Positions 41,020 through 49,344 of a stretch of 64,000 bases of DNA are shown in pieces. A model generated the notes under the pieces. It was not told the origin of the DNA. It worked only from the letters and a program-made list of their open reading frames with translations, and did no database searches. The position numbers and the translations under genes were made by a program. Position 1 is the first letter of the stretch. Every line of letters starts with the position of its first letter. The DNA comes from Erythrobacter sp. AP23 (GTDB lineage Bacteria > Pseudomonadota > Alphaproteobacteria > Sphingomonadales > Sphingomonadaceae), in assembly GCF_001542855.1 (NCBI RefSeq), contig NZ_LNBY01000004.1:1-64000 (forward strand), in the 5' to 3' direction.

Positions 41020-41454
41020 TTAAGCTGCCCGTGCGATGGGCCCCGATACCAACGCTTCGACATCGATGATGAGAGTGGGGCCGCCGTCCGTTTCCACCAT
41101 TCCACGCGCGGCGGTCTGCCATCCGGCGCCGAAACCGCCGGGAACGGCGATCGGTTCGCTTCGGGCCTCGCCGACATCGTAGGCTGCATCTACCAGCAAG
41201 GCATAGGGATGGCCGTCGACCTGCACCACGGCAGCGCGCTGGCCGCGTACATCCTGCCGGCTATCGAAACCAAGGGCGACCTGACAGTCGATCACGGTCA
41301 GCGCCTGGCTGCGCAGAGCGGTGAGGCCGAGGATGAACGGGGCTACACCGGGTATGGGCGTGATCTCGTCGATTTCGATGACCGACTGAACTTCGGCCGC
41401 GGGAATTGCGGCACGACGCCCGGCGATCAGGCACATGAGAAGAAGTTCGTTCAT
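41020..41454 (-). CDS. cheW: chemotaxis coupling protein CheW
   Basis: A 144-residue CheW that joins receptors to CheA in the signalling array. The fold begins MNELLLMCLIAGRRAAIPA and contains the family stretch PFILGLTALRSQALTVIDC near residue 40. The ATG overlaps the cheA stop as ATGA, a tight coupling that keeps the two in proportion. No unusual extension. Confidence 0.93.
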   Translation of the reverse strand: MNELLLMCLIAGRRAAIPAAEVQSVIEIDEITPIPGVAPFILGLTALRSQALTVIDCQVALGFDSRQDVRGQRAAVVQVDGHPYALLVDAAYDVGEARSEPIAVPGGFGAGWQTAARGMVETDGGPTLIIDVEALVSGPIARAA

Positions 41455-43838
41455 GCTGTCTTCCCCATGCGGGCTTGCTTGAGCGCGTCGAGCAGCCCCT
41501 CTCGATCGTAACGATAAATGCTGTCGTTCCCGCTTCCATCCGCTTCGGGATCGGAGCGCAGGCGTATGACATGACGAGCACGGGCAGCGAGGGGCGTCTC
41601 GCTCTCGACGAGTTCGATCGCCACGTCGGTTTCTTCATCCTTGTCGGTCGACACCTTGTAGCCGGCCGCCGCGACCAGCGGCTCGAGGATCGTGCGCGCC
41701 CAATCGCTATCGGAGGGCAGGCGGCAGGAAACCGGCCGGGCGTGCGCGTTCGGCTTGCGGTGGTTGGCGAACAGCGCGTGCCCGTCGATCACCGGGACCG
41801 GCTGACCGCCGATCAGTGCGACGCCTTCGACGTGGGGATCGGCGCTCGACGGAACGATCTCGCCGTCCATTTCGGCGGCGTCGAGGACTTCGCGCACGGC
41901 ATAGACGACCTCGCAATCGCCATCGGAGAGGCGCAGCAAGCGGCATTTCTCTTCGGGCAGCTCGCCATATTCGAGCCCGACGAGCGAGAATATCTCGCCG
42001 TCGATCACAGCCTGAGTGCGTGTGCCCTCGATGTCGATGGCGTCGCGGGCGATCGTATCGATCCGGCGGACCAGGTCCAGTCGGACTGCGCGGCGGCGAC
42101 CATCGAGGCCGGTGAAGAGCATGATCGGATGCGTCTTGCGTTCTTCGACCGTATCTTCTTCGACAACCCGCGTGGCGCTGCGCATTTCGTTCGCGAGGTG
42201 GTGCTTCTGCGCGATGCTCGGCAGGTCGAGCAGCATCATGGGGCGTCCATCGTCGAGCAGGGTGGTGCCGGCATAGAAGCCGGTTTCCATGATCGCCGGC
42301 GCGATGGGTTTGACGACGACATCCTCGTGGTCGAAGACCCGGTCCACCGCGAGCGCGAATACATCGTTCGAGGCGAGGCGGACCAGGACCAGTGTCTTGC
42401 TTTCCCAGACGACTTCGGCGTTCGTTTCGGTGCCCAGTATCTCGCCCAGAGCAAGGCACGGCACGCGCATGCCGCGGAATGTCACGAGACGACGCTCGCC
42501 GGCTTGAGCGAATTCGACATGGTCGCTCGAACCGAAAACGATTTCCTCGACATAGCTGCGCGGAATTGCATAGCGCTGGCCGCCGCTACCCACAGTCAGC
42601 GCGGCGATAATGCTGAGCGTGAGCGGTAGCTTGAGATGAAAGCTGGTGCCTTCCCCGGGCTTGCTGGTCACATCGATCGATCCGCCGACGCGTTCGATAT
42701 TGGCGCGCACCACATCCATGCCGACGCCGCGTCCGGAAACCGCGCTGACCGCATCGGCGGTCGAAAGGCCCGGTTCGAAGATAAGGTAGAGCCTGCGGCG
42801 CTCCGACATTTCGTCGATTTCCGACTGGCTGTAGATGCCCGCTGCAACCGCCTTGACCGCGAGCCGAGCCGTGTCGATGCCTCGCCCGTCGTCGCTGATC
42901 ACCAGGGTGATCTGGTTGCCTGCCTGCCGCGCCGCGAATTTGAGCAAGCCGGTCTCGTGTTTGTCCGCCTTGATCCTCTCGCCGGGACCCTCGAGGCCGT
43001 GGTCGAGGGCGTTGCGGATGATATGTGTCAGCGGGTCGCGGACCATCTCGACCATTTCGCGATCGAGTTCGACCTCGCCGCCTTCGAATTCGACCGTGAC
43101 CTGTTTGCCGAGCTCGTTCGAAAGGTCGCGAACGAGGCGCGGTAGCGAGCTGAACAGATGTTCGAGCCGCTGCATGCGCATACGCGTGATGGCACTACGG
43201 ACATCGGCGAGGATGGTGCTCAGGCGATCGAAGGGGCCGTCGATGGTGGGCTGTTCCCCGGCCTCGCGCAGTCGCCGCGCCAGGTCGTTGCGGGCAAGAA
43301 CCATGTCGGACACGCCCTTCATGACCTCGTCGAGCAGTTCGGTCGGGAGGCGGATCGAGCGCTGGACGCCGGGATTGCGCGCCGCCTTTTGAGCCGGGGC
43401 GTCCTCGGCGCTGGCATCCAGCGTCGGGGCAGCTTGTGCGGCGGGTGCGGAGACAGTCGCAACTTCGGCCTCACCCGGCTGCAGGGCGGCGATCAACTCG
43501 TCGTCGCCACCGTCGGAAAGTTCCTCGCCGGCTTCGATCGAATCGGTCATTTCGCTGATACGGTCGATAATCGCGAGAACGGCGGAAACCAGCGCGGCAT
43601 CGGGCTCGCGGCGACCGGCGCGGCAATCGGCCAGCGCGTCTTCCGCTGCGTGGCTGAGTTTTTCCAGACGCGGGAAATCGAAGAAACCGCAATTGCCCTT
43701 CACGGTATGGACGAAACGAAAAATGGTATCGAGCCGCGCCTTGTCCGTCGGATCGGCTTCCCAGGCGACGATCTCGCCGCCGCTCGCTTCCAGCATTTCC
43801 CGGGTTTCCGCGACGAAATCCGCCAGCAGGTCATCCAT
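41451..43838 (-). CDS. cheA: chemotaxis histidine kinase CheA with two CheW-like domains and a degenerate receiver
   Basis: A 795-residue CheA. The ATG at 43838 has GAGGGG nine bases upstream; a start at 43880 would add 14 residues. The Hpt domain carries the phospho-acceptor His44 (RFVHTVKGN). A short linker replaces P2. The dimerisation helices lie about 170-235, the ATPase domain about 240-410 (NALDHGLEG, DDGRGID, GRGVGMDVV), and a CheW-like domain about 415-560. A second CheW-like module follows at about 570-690, then a receiver-like domain at about 700-790. The latter keeps the pattern of a CheA terminal receiver (AAAGYKVST, YDREGLLDAL) but has no paired acidic residues and no phospho-acceptor Asp. 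It is the first gene of the cluster. Confidence 0.93.
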   Translation of the reverse strand: MDDLLADFVAETREMLEASGGEIVAWEADPTDKARLDTIFRFVHTVKGNCGFFDFPRLEKLSHAAEDALADCRAGRREPDAALVSAVLAIIDRISEMTDSIEAGEELSDGGDDELIAALQPGEAEVATVSAPAAQAAPTLDASAEDAPAQKAARNPGVQRSIRLPTELLDEVMKGVSDMVLARNDLARRLREAGEQPTIDGPFDRLSTILADVRSAITRMRMQRLEHLFSSLPRLVRDLSNELGKQVTVEFEGGEVELDREMVEMVRDPLTHIIRNALDHGLEGPGERIKADKHETGLLKFAARQAGNQITLVISDDGRGIDTARLAVKAVAAGIYSQSEIDEMSERRRLYLIFEPGLSTADAVSAVSGRGVGMDVVRANIERVGGSIDVTSKPGEGTSFHLKLPLTLSIIAALTVGSGGQRYAIPRSYVEEIVFGSSDHVEFAQAGERRLVTFRGMRVPCLALGEILGTETNAEVVWESKTLVLVRLASNDVFALAVDRVFDHEDVVVKPIAPAIMETGFYAGTTLLDDGRPMMLLDLPSIAQKHHLANEMRSATRVVEEDTVEERKTHPIMLFTGLDGRRRAVRLDLVRRIDTIARDAIDIEGTRTQAVIDGEIFSLVGLEYGELPEEKCRLLRLSDGDCEVVYAVREVLDAAEMDGEIVPSSADPHVEGVALIGGQPVPVIDGHALFANHRKPNAHARPVSCRLPSDSDWARTILEPLVAAAGYKVSTDKDEETDVAIELVESETPLAARARHVIRLRSDPEADGSGNDSIYRYDREGLLDALKQARMGKTA

Positions 43839-43889
43839 GATACAAGGCCCCTCGTACGATCGCGAAAGGCTATGGACCAAGATGGTTAA

Positions 43890-45254
43890 CTATTGGTTTG
43901 GCCAGGGGCGAGCATCTTCCGGCCCCGCACGCAGGACTTTCCAGACAACGAAAGCGGCCAAAATCCCGCCCGCGAGGTTGGCGACGAGTTCTGCCGCATA
44001 GATTGCGTCCGGCCCCCAGTCCGGGCGCAGGATCCAGCCGAAGGGGAGCATCACGAGAAACACGCGCGCCGCGCTCTGGCCAAGGGCGAAGCTGGCCTTG
44101 TCGACCGCATTGAGCGCGCCGTTGGCGAGGATCAGCAGGCCAAAACCCGTATAACCCCAGACCGAAATCTCGAGATACCGTGTGAACTGCTCGATGACCG
44201 CGGGATCTTCGGTAAAAAAGCGCGCGAACCATCCCCCGGTCGCATAGAGCAGGACCGCCGTGCCAAGGCCGTATCCGATGCAGAACAAGCCCGACCACCA
44301 CATTGCCCGGCGCGACCGGTCGGCCCGGCGCGCGCCCCAGTTTTGGCCGACGATCGCCCCGATCGAACCGGACAGCGCGAGTAGCGGCACGACAGCGAAG
44401 CTCTGAAGCCTTCCTGCCGCGCCGAACCCGGCCACCGCAGCCTCGCCTTGGCTGGCGAGCAAGGCGGTCAGCACCGAAAGGCCTATCGGGTTGATCGCAT
44501 TGGAAAAGGCGGCGGGGCCGGCGACCGACAGGATCGCCTTGCTCGATGCGCCGACATCGCATTCGCGGATCGCCGCGGGATGGATCTGCAGTTGCGCGCC
44601 CTTGATCAGCCACAGCGCGACGAGGATCGCGATGAAGAAACCCGCGATCGTCGCATAGGCCGCGCCCGCTACGCCGAAACCGCCGAAACCGAAGGCGCCG
44701 GTGATCAGGATCGGATCGAGCACCCAATTGGCAAGGGAATAGGTGATCGAAACGTAACTGGTCTTCCGTGCCTCTCCCTGTCCGCGCAGCACGCCGTTGA
44801 GCCCCATTTGCAACAGCATGACGGGAAGGCCTAGCGCATAGGGGCGCATGTACTCGCCGATCAGCGGGAGCAGTTGCTCGGATGCTTGCATCAGCCGGAA
44901 CAGCGGGTCGAGCAGGACGTAGAGTGCCAGCCCCATGACGACGCCCGTTCCCAGCGCGAAGACCGCACCGAAATTCGCTCGCCGCTCCGCACGTGCGACA
45001 TCGCCTTCGCCCAGCGCGCGGGCAATGACCGAATTGATTCCGACCATGACGCCGACGCCCAGGCTGGATAGTGCAATCGTAATCGGGAATATGAAGCTGA
45101 CCGCGGCCAACTCCTTTGCCCCTAGCTGACCGATGAAATAGGCATCGATCAGACCGACCGACATGATCGCCGCGACGCCGAACACCATGGGCATGGTCTG
45201 GCCGAGGAGATGGCCGCGAATGCTGCCGCGGGTGAGTTTTGCCATCTCGCTCAT
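43890..45254 (-). CDS. MATE-family efflux transporter
   Basis: A 454-residue exporter with about twelve hydrophobic helices in two similar halves, the MATE (NorM/DinF-like) pattern: an opening GQTMPMVFGVAAIMSVGLIDAYFIGQLG and a matching second half FSNAINPIGLSVLTALLA. MATE proteins expel drugs or cationic compounds in exchange for Na+ or H+. The ATG at 45254 (MSEMAKL) is used; 45245 is an alternative. Substrate unknown. It lies upstream of cheA on the same strand but is not obviously part of the chemotaxis operon, and it is divergent from the aldolase gene. Confidence 0.88.
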   Translation of the reverse strand: MSEMAKLTRGSIRGHLLGQTMPMVFGVAAIMSVGLIDAYFIGQLGAKELAAVSFIFPITIALSSLGVGVMVGINSVIARALGEGDVARAERRANFGAVFALGTGVVMGLALYVLLDPLFRLMQASEQLLPLIGEYMRPYALGLPVMLLQMGLNGVLRGQGEARKTSYVSITYSLANWVLDPILITGAFGFGGFGVAGAAYATIAGFFIAILVALWLIKGAQLQIHPAAIRECDVGASSKAILSVAGPAAFSNAINPIGLSVLTALLASQGEAAVAGFGAAGRLQSFAVVPLLALSGSIGAIVGQNWGARRADRSRRAMWWSGLFCIGYGLGTAVLLYATGGWFARFFTEDPAVIEQFTRYLEISVWGYTGFGLLILANGALNAVDKASFALGQSAARVFLVMLPFGWILRPDWGPDAIYAAELVANLAGGILAAFVVWKVLRAGPEDARPWPNQ

Positions 45255-45376
45255 CGGACGGGGCGTTAGCGGGCGACGACAAGCTTGCCTAGCATGAAGT
45301 CCTGCCTGCTTGCGGACCACGGCGTCCTCATGCGATACAGGTCTCGAAACAAAACCCCTTACGGAGAGACGACGCC

Positions 45377-46144
45377 ATGGCCACACAGATGAAGTCCCGC
45401 GATTTCGAATGCAGCGATGCCGAGTGGCAGGCGCGGCAGGACCTGGCGGCATGCTATCGCATTTTCGAGCATCTCGGCTGGGGCGAAAGCATCTACAACC
45501 ACATCTCGGTTGCCGTGCCCGGCGAGGACGACACCTTCCTCATCAACCCATTCGGCCTGCTCTATGACGAAGTGACAGCTTCGAACCTGGTCAAGATCGA
45601 TGTCGAGGGCAACAATGTCGGCCCGTCGCAATATATGGTCAACAAGGCCGGCTTCACCCAGCATGCCTACTTCCACAAGCACCTGGGCGAACGCGCCAAT
45701 GCGATCTGTCATGTGCACACCACTGCCACCATGGCGGTATGCAGTCACAAGGACGGGCTGGTGCCGACCAATTTCTACGCCTGCAATTTCCAGAACCAGA
45801 TCGGCTATCACGATTTCGAAGGCGTCACGGTTCGCCCGGAAGAGGGCGAGCGGCTGGTCGAGAACCTTGGCGATCACTCGATCCTGATGCTGCGCAATCA
45901 CGGGCCGGTGGTGATGGACAAGACCATCCCCGGCATGTTCGTGAAGATGTGGGCGCTGCAGCGCGCCTGCGAGATCCAGATCGCCACGCTTAGCCAAGGC
46001 GCGGCTAATGTCGTCCCGCAGGAGGTGGTCGACGTGCACCAGCGCGACCTGTCGGTGATGCAGTCGCAGGGCGGGGCCGGCGTGTTCGATTTCGAAGCGT
46101 GGAAACGCCGCGTGTCGAAGATCGACGACAGCTGGAAGTACTGA
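45377..46144 (+). CDS. class II aldolase/adducin family protein
   Basis: A 255-residue zinc-dependent aldolase-like protein. The zinc ligands are His-x-His in HVHTTATMAV near 112-114 and His in RNHGPVV near 175. The fold matches fuculose-phosphate aldolase, ribulose-5-phosphate epimerase and adducin head domains. Adducin-type members of this length, with a C-terminal helix FDFEAWKRRVSKIDDSWKY, are common in sphingomonads and mostly untested; some act on aromatic or sugar acids. Followed after 25 bases by the 2Fe-2S subunit gene. The substrate cannot be inferred. Confidence 0.85.
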   Translation: MATQMKSRDFECSDAEWQARQDLAACYRIFEHLGWGESIYNHISVAVPGEDDTFLINPFGLLYDEVTASNLVKIDVEGNNVGPSQYMVNKAGFTQHAYFHKHLGERANAICHVHTTATMAVCSHKDGLVPTNFYACNFQNQIGYHDFEGVTVRPEEGERLVENLGDHSILMLRNHGPVVMDKTIPGMFVKMWALQRACEIQIATLSQGAANVVPQEVVDVHQRDLSVMQSQGGAGVFDFEAWKRRVSKIDDSWKY

Positions 46145-46169
46145 GCTCTAGCGCCAAGGCGCCCGCTGC

Positions 46170-46712
46170 ATGACCAGCATGACCGTCAACGGGAAGCCGG
46201 TGCGCTTCCTGATGGACCCCGACACGCCGCTGCTGTGGGCACTGCGTGATGCGGCCAATCTGACGGGCACGAAATACGGCTGCGGCGAGGGCGATTGCGG
46301 GGCCTGCATGGTCCATGTCGATGGCGAGGCGCTGCGATCCTGCCTGATCACCATCGCCGAGGCCGAGGGCCGGTTCATTACGACGATCGAGGGGCTGAGC
46401 CGCGACCGGTCGCATCCGGTGCAGCAGGCAATGGTCGCAGAGCAGGCGATCCAGTGCGGCTATTGCACGCCGGGGATCGTCATGGCTGCCAGCGCCCTGC
46501 TGTCCAAGACCGCGGCGCCTTCCGACGAGGAAATCAAGGCCGCGATCCCGAACCTGTGCCGCTGCGGCGTCTATCCGCGTCTGGTCCGTGCGATGCAGCG
46601 GGCAGCCCGTGTGGCGCGCCGCAGCGAGACGATCAGCGCTGCGCCGGCACCCGGAATAAGCGCCGGGGACGCCGCGCGGGAAGTTCCCGCAATCAGCGCC
46701 CCCGACGATTAG
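46170..46712 (+). CDS. orphan 2Fe-2S small subunit, isoquinoline oxidoreductase/aldehyde oxidase-like
   Basis: A 180-residue protein with the two [2Fe-2S] clusters of xanthine-oxidase-family small subunits. The plant-type cluster has CGEGDCGAC and a later Cys in LRSC; the second has CGYC and CRCG (residues about 38-75 and 99-134). Such subunits pass electrons from a molybdenum-cofactor large subunit. No large-subunit gene lies on either side here, so it is an orphan in this window. It also has an unusual Ala/Pro-rich C-terminal tail (about 35 residues) ending SAPDD. Its partner could be encoded elsewhere. Convergent to the TonB receptor, with three bases between stops. Confidence 0.85.
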   Translation: MTSMTVNGKPVRFLMDPDTPLLWALRDAANLTGTKYGCGEGDCGACMVHVDGEALRSCLITIAEAEGRFITTIEGLSRDRSHPVQQAMVAEQAIQCGYCTPGIVMAASALLSKTAAPSDEEIKAAIPNLCRCGVYPRLVRAMQRAARVARRSETISAAPAPGISAGDAAREVPAISAPDD

Positions 46713-46715
46713 CGG

Positions 46716-48833
46716 CTAGATTTCGAACCGCACACCGATCCGCGCGCTGAAGGGTTCGGCGGGCTGGATGTTGTTGTTGCCGTGCGCGCTCGGATAGTAG
46801 GTCTCGTCGAACAGGTTTTCGATGTTGAGCTGCACGCTGAGCCGCTCGCTGACCGTGTAATAGGCCGCCGCATCGACACGCCAGTAGCTCGGCAGTTCGA
46901 CCGTGTTCGAGAAACTCGCGAACTGGTCCGACTGGTGGATCACGCCAAGGCCGAAGCCCAGCGCTTCGGTCACGTCGAAGCGGTTCCAGGCAGCGATCTG
47001 GTGCTTGGGCGTCTGCTGCAGGCGCTGACCGGCGGGGCCGAAGCGGCTGGCCGTACGCAATTCGCCGTCGAGATAGGTATAGCCGACGTTGGCCTTCCAG
47101 AAGTCGGTGATCTCGCCGACTGCACCGATCTCGAAGCCCTCGACGCGGCTCTCACCCGTCAGCGTGGTATTGCCGAGGCTGTCGGTGAAGGGCGTCCTGC
47201 TGCGATCGAGACGGAAGATCGCCGCCGTCACCAGCACCTTGTCGAGCGGTGCCCACTTGAGACCGAGTTCGTAATTGGTGAACTTTTCCGGTTCGAACTG
47301 GGCCGAGGTCGGGCTGAGCAGAAGGAACTGGTCGCCTGCCTGTGGCAGGAAGCTCTCCGCATAGGAGGCGTAGATCGACAAGTCCGCGTTCGGCTTGACG
47401 ATCAGGCCGAGGCGCGGGCTGACCTTCTCGTCCACGCGGTCGCCTCTGATGCCGGTGTTCAGATTGACGGTCTCGAGATCGAAGCGATCCCAGCGCAGGC
47501 CGCCGACCAGTTCGATGTGATCGCCGATCTGGAGCTGCTCCTGGATGTAGAAGCTGAGCGTCTCGAGCTGCGAGTCGCGCGCACGCGCGCCGATGTTGAG
47601 CGCGAAGGGCGGCACGAAGATCGTATCGGCCAGCGGCGTTTCGTTCGGATCCAGCCCATTCGGGTCCGGCGCGCGGGTGAAGCTGACCGTGTCGCGACCG
47701 TTGAGGGTGTCCTGGCGGCTGGCCTCGAAGCCGAGCAGCAGGGTCGATTCGATCGTGTCGCTTCCGGTCTGCCAGACGAGGTTCCCCTGGCCGATCCAGT
47801 TTTCGCGATCGGTGTAGTCGCGATAGCCGCCGAGGAAGACGGTGTTCTCTACCGTATCGACGCCGGTCGGCAGGATGTTGGCATAGACCTTGTCGTAATC
47901 GGCATATTGCACTGTGGCATTGGCAGTCAGACCGCTGCCGAAGTCATGCTCGACACGAACGCGGCCGATATGTACCTGCGCTTCGGCCTCGTTGAAATCG
48001 CGATCGCCGAAGAAGGTGTCGTCGAAGCCGCGCAGCGGGCCGGTGCCGCCATCCGAGGGCACGCCACGATCGGTGACGCGCTTGTCGTCGTCATAGCTGT
48101 ATGTGGCGATCAGCGTGGTCTGCGGACCCAACTGCGTGGTCAGCGTGGGCGAAATGCCGATGAACCGGCCTTCGTAAAAGTCGCGATGGCTGTCGAACTC
48201 TTCATAGGTTCCGTTGACGCGCAGCGCTAAGCTGTCGGACAGCGGCTGGTTGACGTCACCGAGCAGCGCGAAGGCGCCGAAGCTGTCGACCGAGGCCTCG
48301 CCCGAAATCGCCTGACCGGCAAGATCGGCGCGCTTGGACACGCGGTTGATCGCGCCGCCGCCCGCACCGCGACCGAAGATCAGCGCATTGGCGCCCTTGA
48401 GCACTTCGACGCGCTCGATGTTGTAGAGCGAGCGGTAGTATTGCGCATCGTCGCGCAGGCCGTCGATATAGAAGTCGGCGGTGGTTTCCTGGCCGCGAAT
48501 GAAAACCTCGTCGCGGTGACCTTCGCCGGTTTCCATGCTGATGCCCGGGACATATCGCAGCGCTTCGTTCAGCTGGCGGATCGACTGATCCTCGAGCTGG
48601 TCTTCGGTGATGAAGCTGACGCCCTGCGGAACGTCGATCAGCGGGGTCGGTGTCTTGGTCGCGGTGGAGCCGTCCTCATTGTCGTAGCCCGTGCCGCGAT
48701 CGCCGGTAACCACGATGTCGGTCGGCAGATAGTCGCGTTCGGGCTGCACGCTCTCATCGGCGTGGGCGGGGGTGGCGGCGAAGACGAAGGCGGCACCAGC
48801 GAGGAGCGCGGCGCGCGAAGAACGATCCCTCAT
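46716..48833 (-). CDS. TonB-dependent siderophore receptor
   Basis: A 705-residue outer-membrane receptor for ferric siderophores. A signal peptide (about 25 residues, ATPAHAD) precedes the plug: DVPQGVSFITEDQLEDQSI near 67-85 and GLRDDAQYYRSLYNIERVEV are typical of the siderophore (TIGR01783) class. The C-terminal barrel ends in GVRFEI with an Phe two from the end. No TonB-box-like segment is certain; PTDIVVTG after the signal is the best candidate. The start is taken at 48833, since an upstream ATG at 48932 would place 33 residues ahead of the signal. Two Fur-like boxes lie upstream, which fits iron control. Confidence 0.92.
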   Translation of the reverse strand: MRDRSSRAALLAGAAFVFAATPAHADESVQPERDYLPTDIVVTGDRGTGYDNEDGSTATKTPTPLIDVPQGVSFITEDQLEDQSIRQLNEALRYVPGISMETGEGHRDEVFIRGQETTADFYIDGLRDDAQYYRSLYNIERVEVLKGANALIFGRGAGGGAINRVSKRADLAGQAISGEASVDSFGAFALLGDVNQPLSDSLALRVNGTYEEFDSHRDFYEGRFIGISPTLTTQLGPQTTLIATYSYDDDKRVTDRGVPSDGGTGPLRGFDDTFFGDRDFNEAEAQVHIGRVRVEHDFGSGLTANATVQYADYDKVYANILPTGVDTVENTVFLGGYRDYTDRENWIGQGNLVWQTGSDTIESTLLLGFEASRQDTLNGRDTVSFTRAPDPNGLDPNETPLADTIFVPPFALNIGARARDSQLETLSFYIQEQLQIGDHIELVGGLRWDRFDLETVNLNTGIRGDRVDEKVSPRLGLIVKPNADLSIYASYAESFLPQAGDQFLLLSPTSAQFEPEKFTNYELGLKWAPLDKVLVTAAIFRLDRSRTPFTDSLGNTTLTGESRVEGFEIGAVGEITDFWKANVGYTYLDGELRTASRFGPAGQRLQQTPKHQIAAWNRFDVTEALGFGLGVIHQSDQFASFSNTVELPSYWRVDAAAYYTVSERLSVQLNIENLFDETYYPSAHGNNNIQPAEPFSARIGVRFEI

Positions 48834-48850
48834 GGAAGACTTTCTTATGT

Positions 48851-48899
48851 TGTGAGTGATTCTCAATCGATGCAGGCCTGCTATTGAGAGCCATTCGCA
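48851..48899 (-). promoter_or_regulatory. two candidate Fur boxes before the siderophore receptor
   Basis: The first (48851-48867) has the inverted repeat TGAG-TGATT-CTCA. The second (48881-48899) reads on the minus strand as TGCGAATGGCTCTCAATAG, resembling alphaproteobacterial Fur-type iron-responsive boxes. Both lie within 70 bases of the receptor start. This is a pattern match by eye. Confidence 0.4.
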
Positions 48900-48995
48900 C
48901 TTGCAAGTCTTGTCTGCATGAAAAAATCGCAAGCGTGACTTTCACTGATCGCAACACTCGCTTAGTCGTCGCCCGACACGGAGGAGATTAGGCTC

Positions 48996-49340
48996 ATGAA
49001 AGCGACCATCTGGCACAACCCCAAATGCGGCACGTCACGCAAGACGCTCGCGATTCTCGAAAACCTTTCGAAGGTGGATGTGACGATAGTCGAATATCTC
49101 AAAGATCCGCCAAGCGCGGAAAAGCTCGCCCAGCTCTATACCGATGCGGGGATCACGCCACAGCAGGGCCTGCGCATGCGCGGGACCGATGCCGGGGAGC
49201 GTGGCCTCCCTGACGCAGATGACGCGACCGTGCTCGCCGCAATGGCGGCAGAACCGATCCTGATCGAACGCCCGCTGGTGGAAACCGAAAAGGGCGTTCG
49301 CCTGTGTCGCCCGCAGGATCGCGTTTTGGAAATCATCTAG
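48996..49340 (+). CDS. arsC: ArsC-family arsenate reductase (glutaredoxin type)
   Basis: A 114-residue thioredoxin-fold protein. The catalytic Cys11 lies in HNPKCGTSRKT, the ArsC signature, and the downstream ERPLVETEKGVRLCRP segment matches the arsenate-binding Arg region. It should reduce arsenate to arsenite with glutathione and glutaredoxin, or act as a Spx/YffB-like relative. No ars operon genes adjoin, so the arsenate role is by family only. Four bases separate its stop from the convergent MFS gene. Confidence 0.85.
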   Translation: MKATIWHNPKCGTSRKTLAILENLSKVDVTIVEYLKDPPSAEKLAQLYTDAGITPQQGLRMRGTDAGERGLPDADDATVLAAMAAEPILIERPLVETEKGVRLCRPQDRVLEII

Positions 49341-49344
49341 GGCG

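Noticed and set aside
46782-48230. 482-codon plus-strand frame within the TonB receptor region
   Set aside because: Antisense shadow; the receptor on the minus strand has a signal peptide, plug and barrel.
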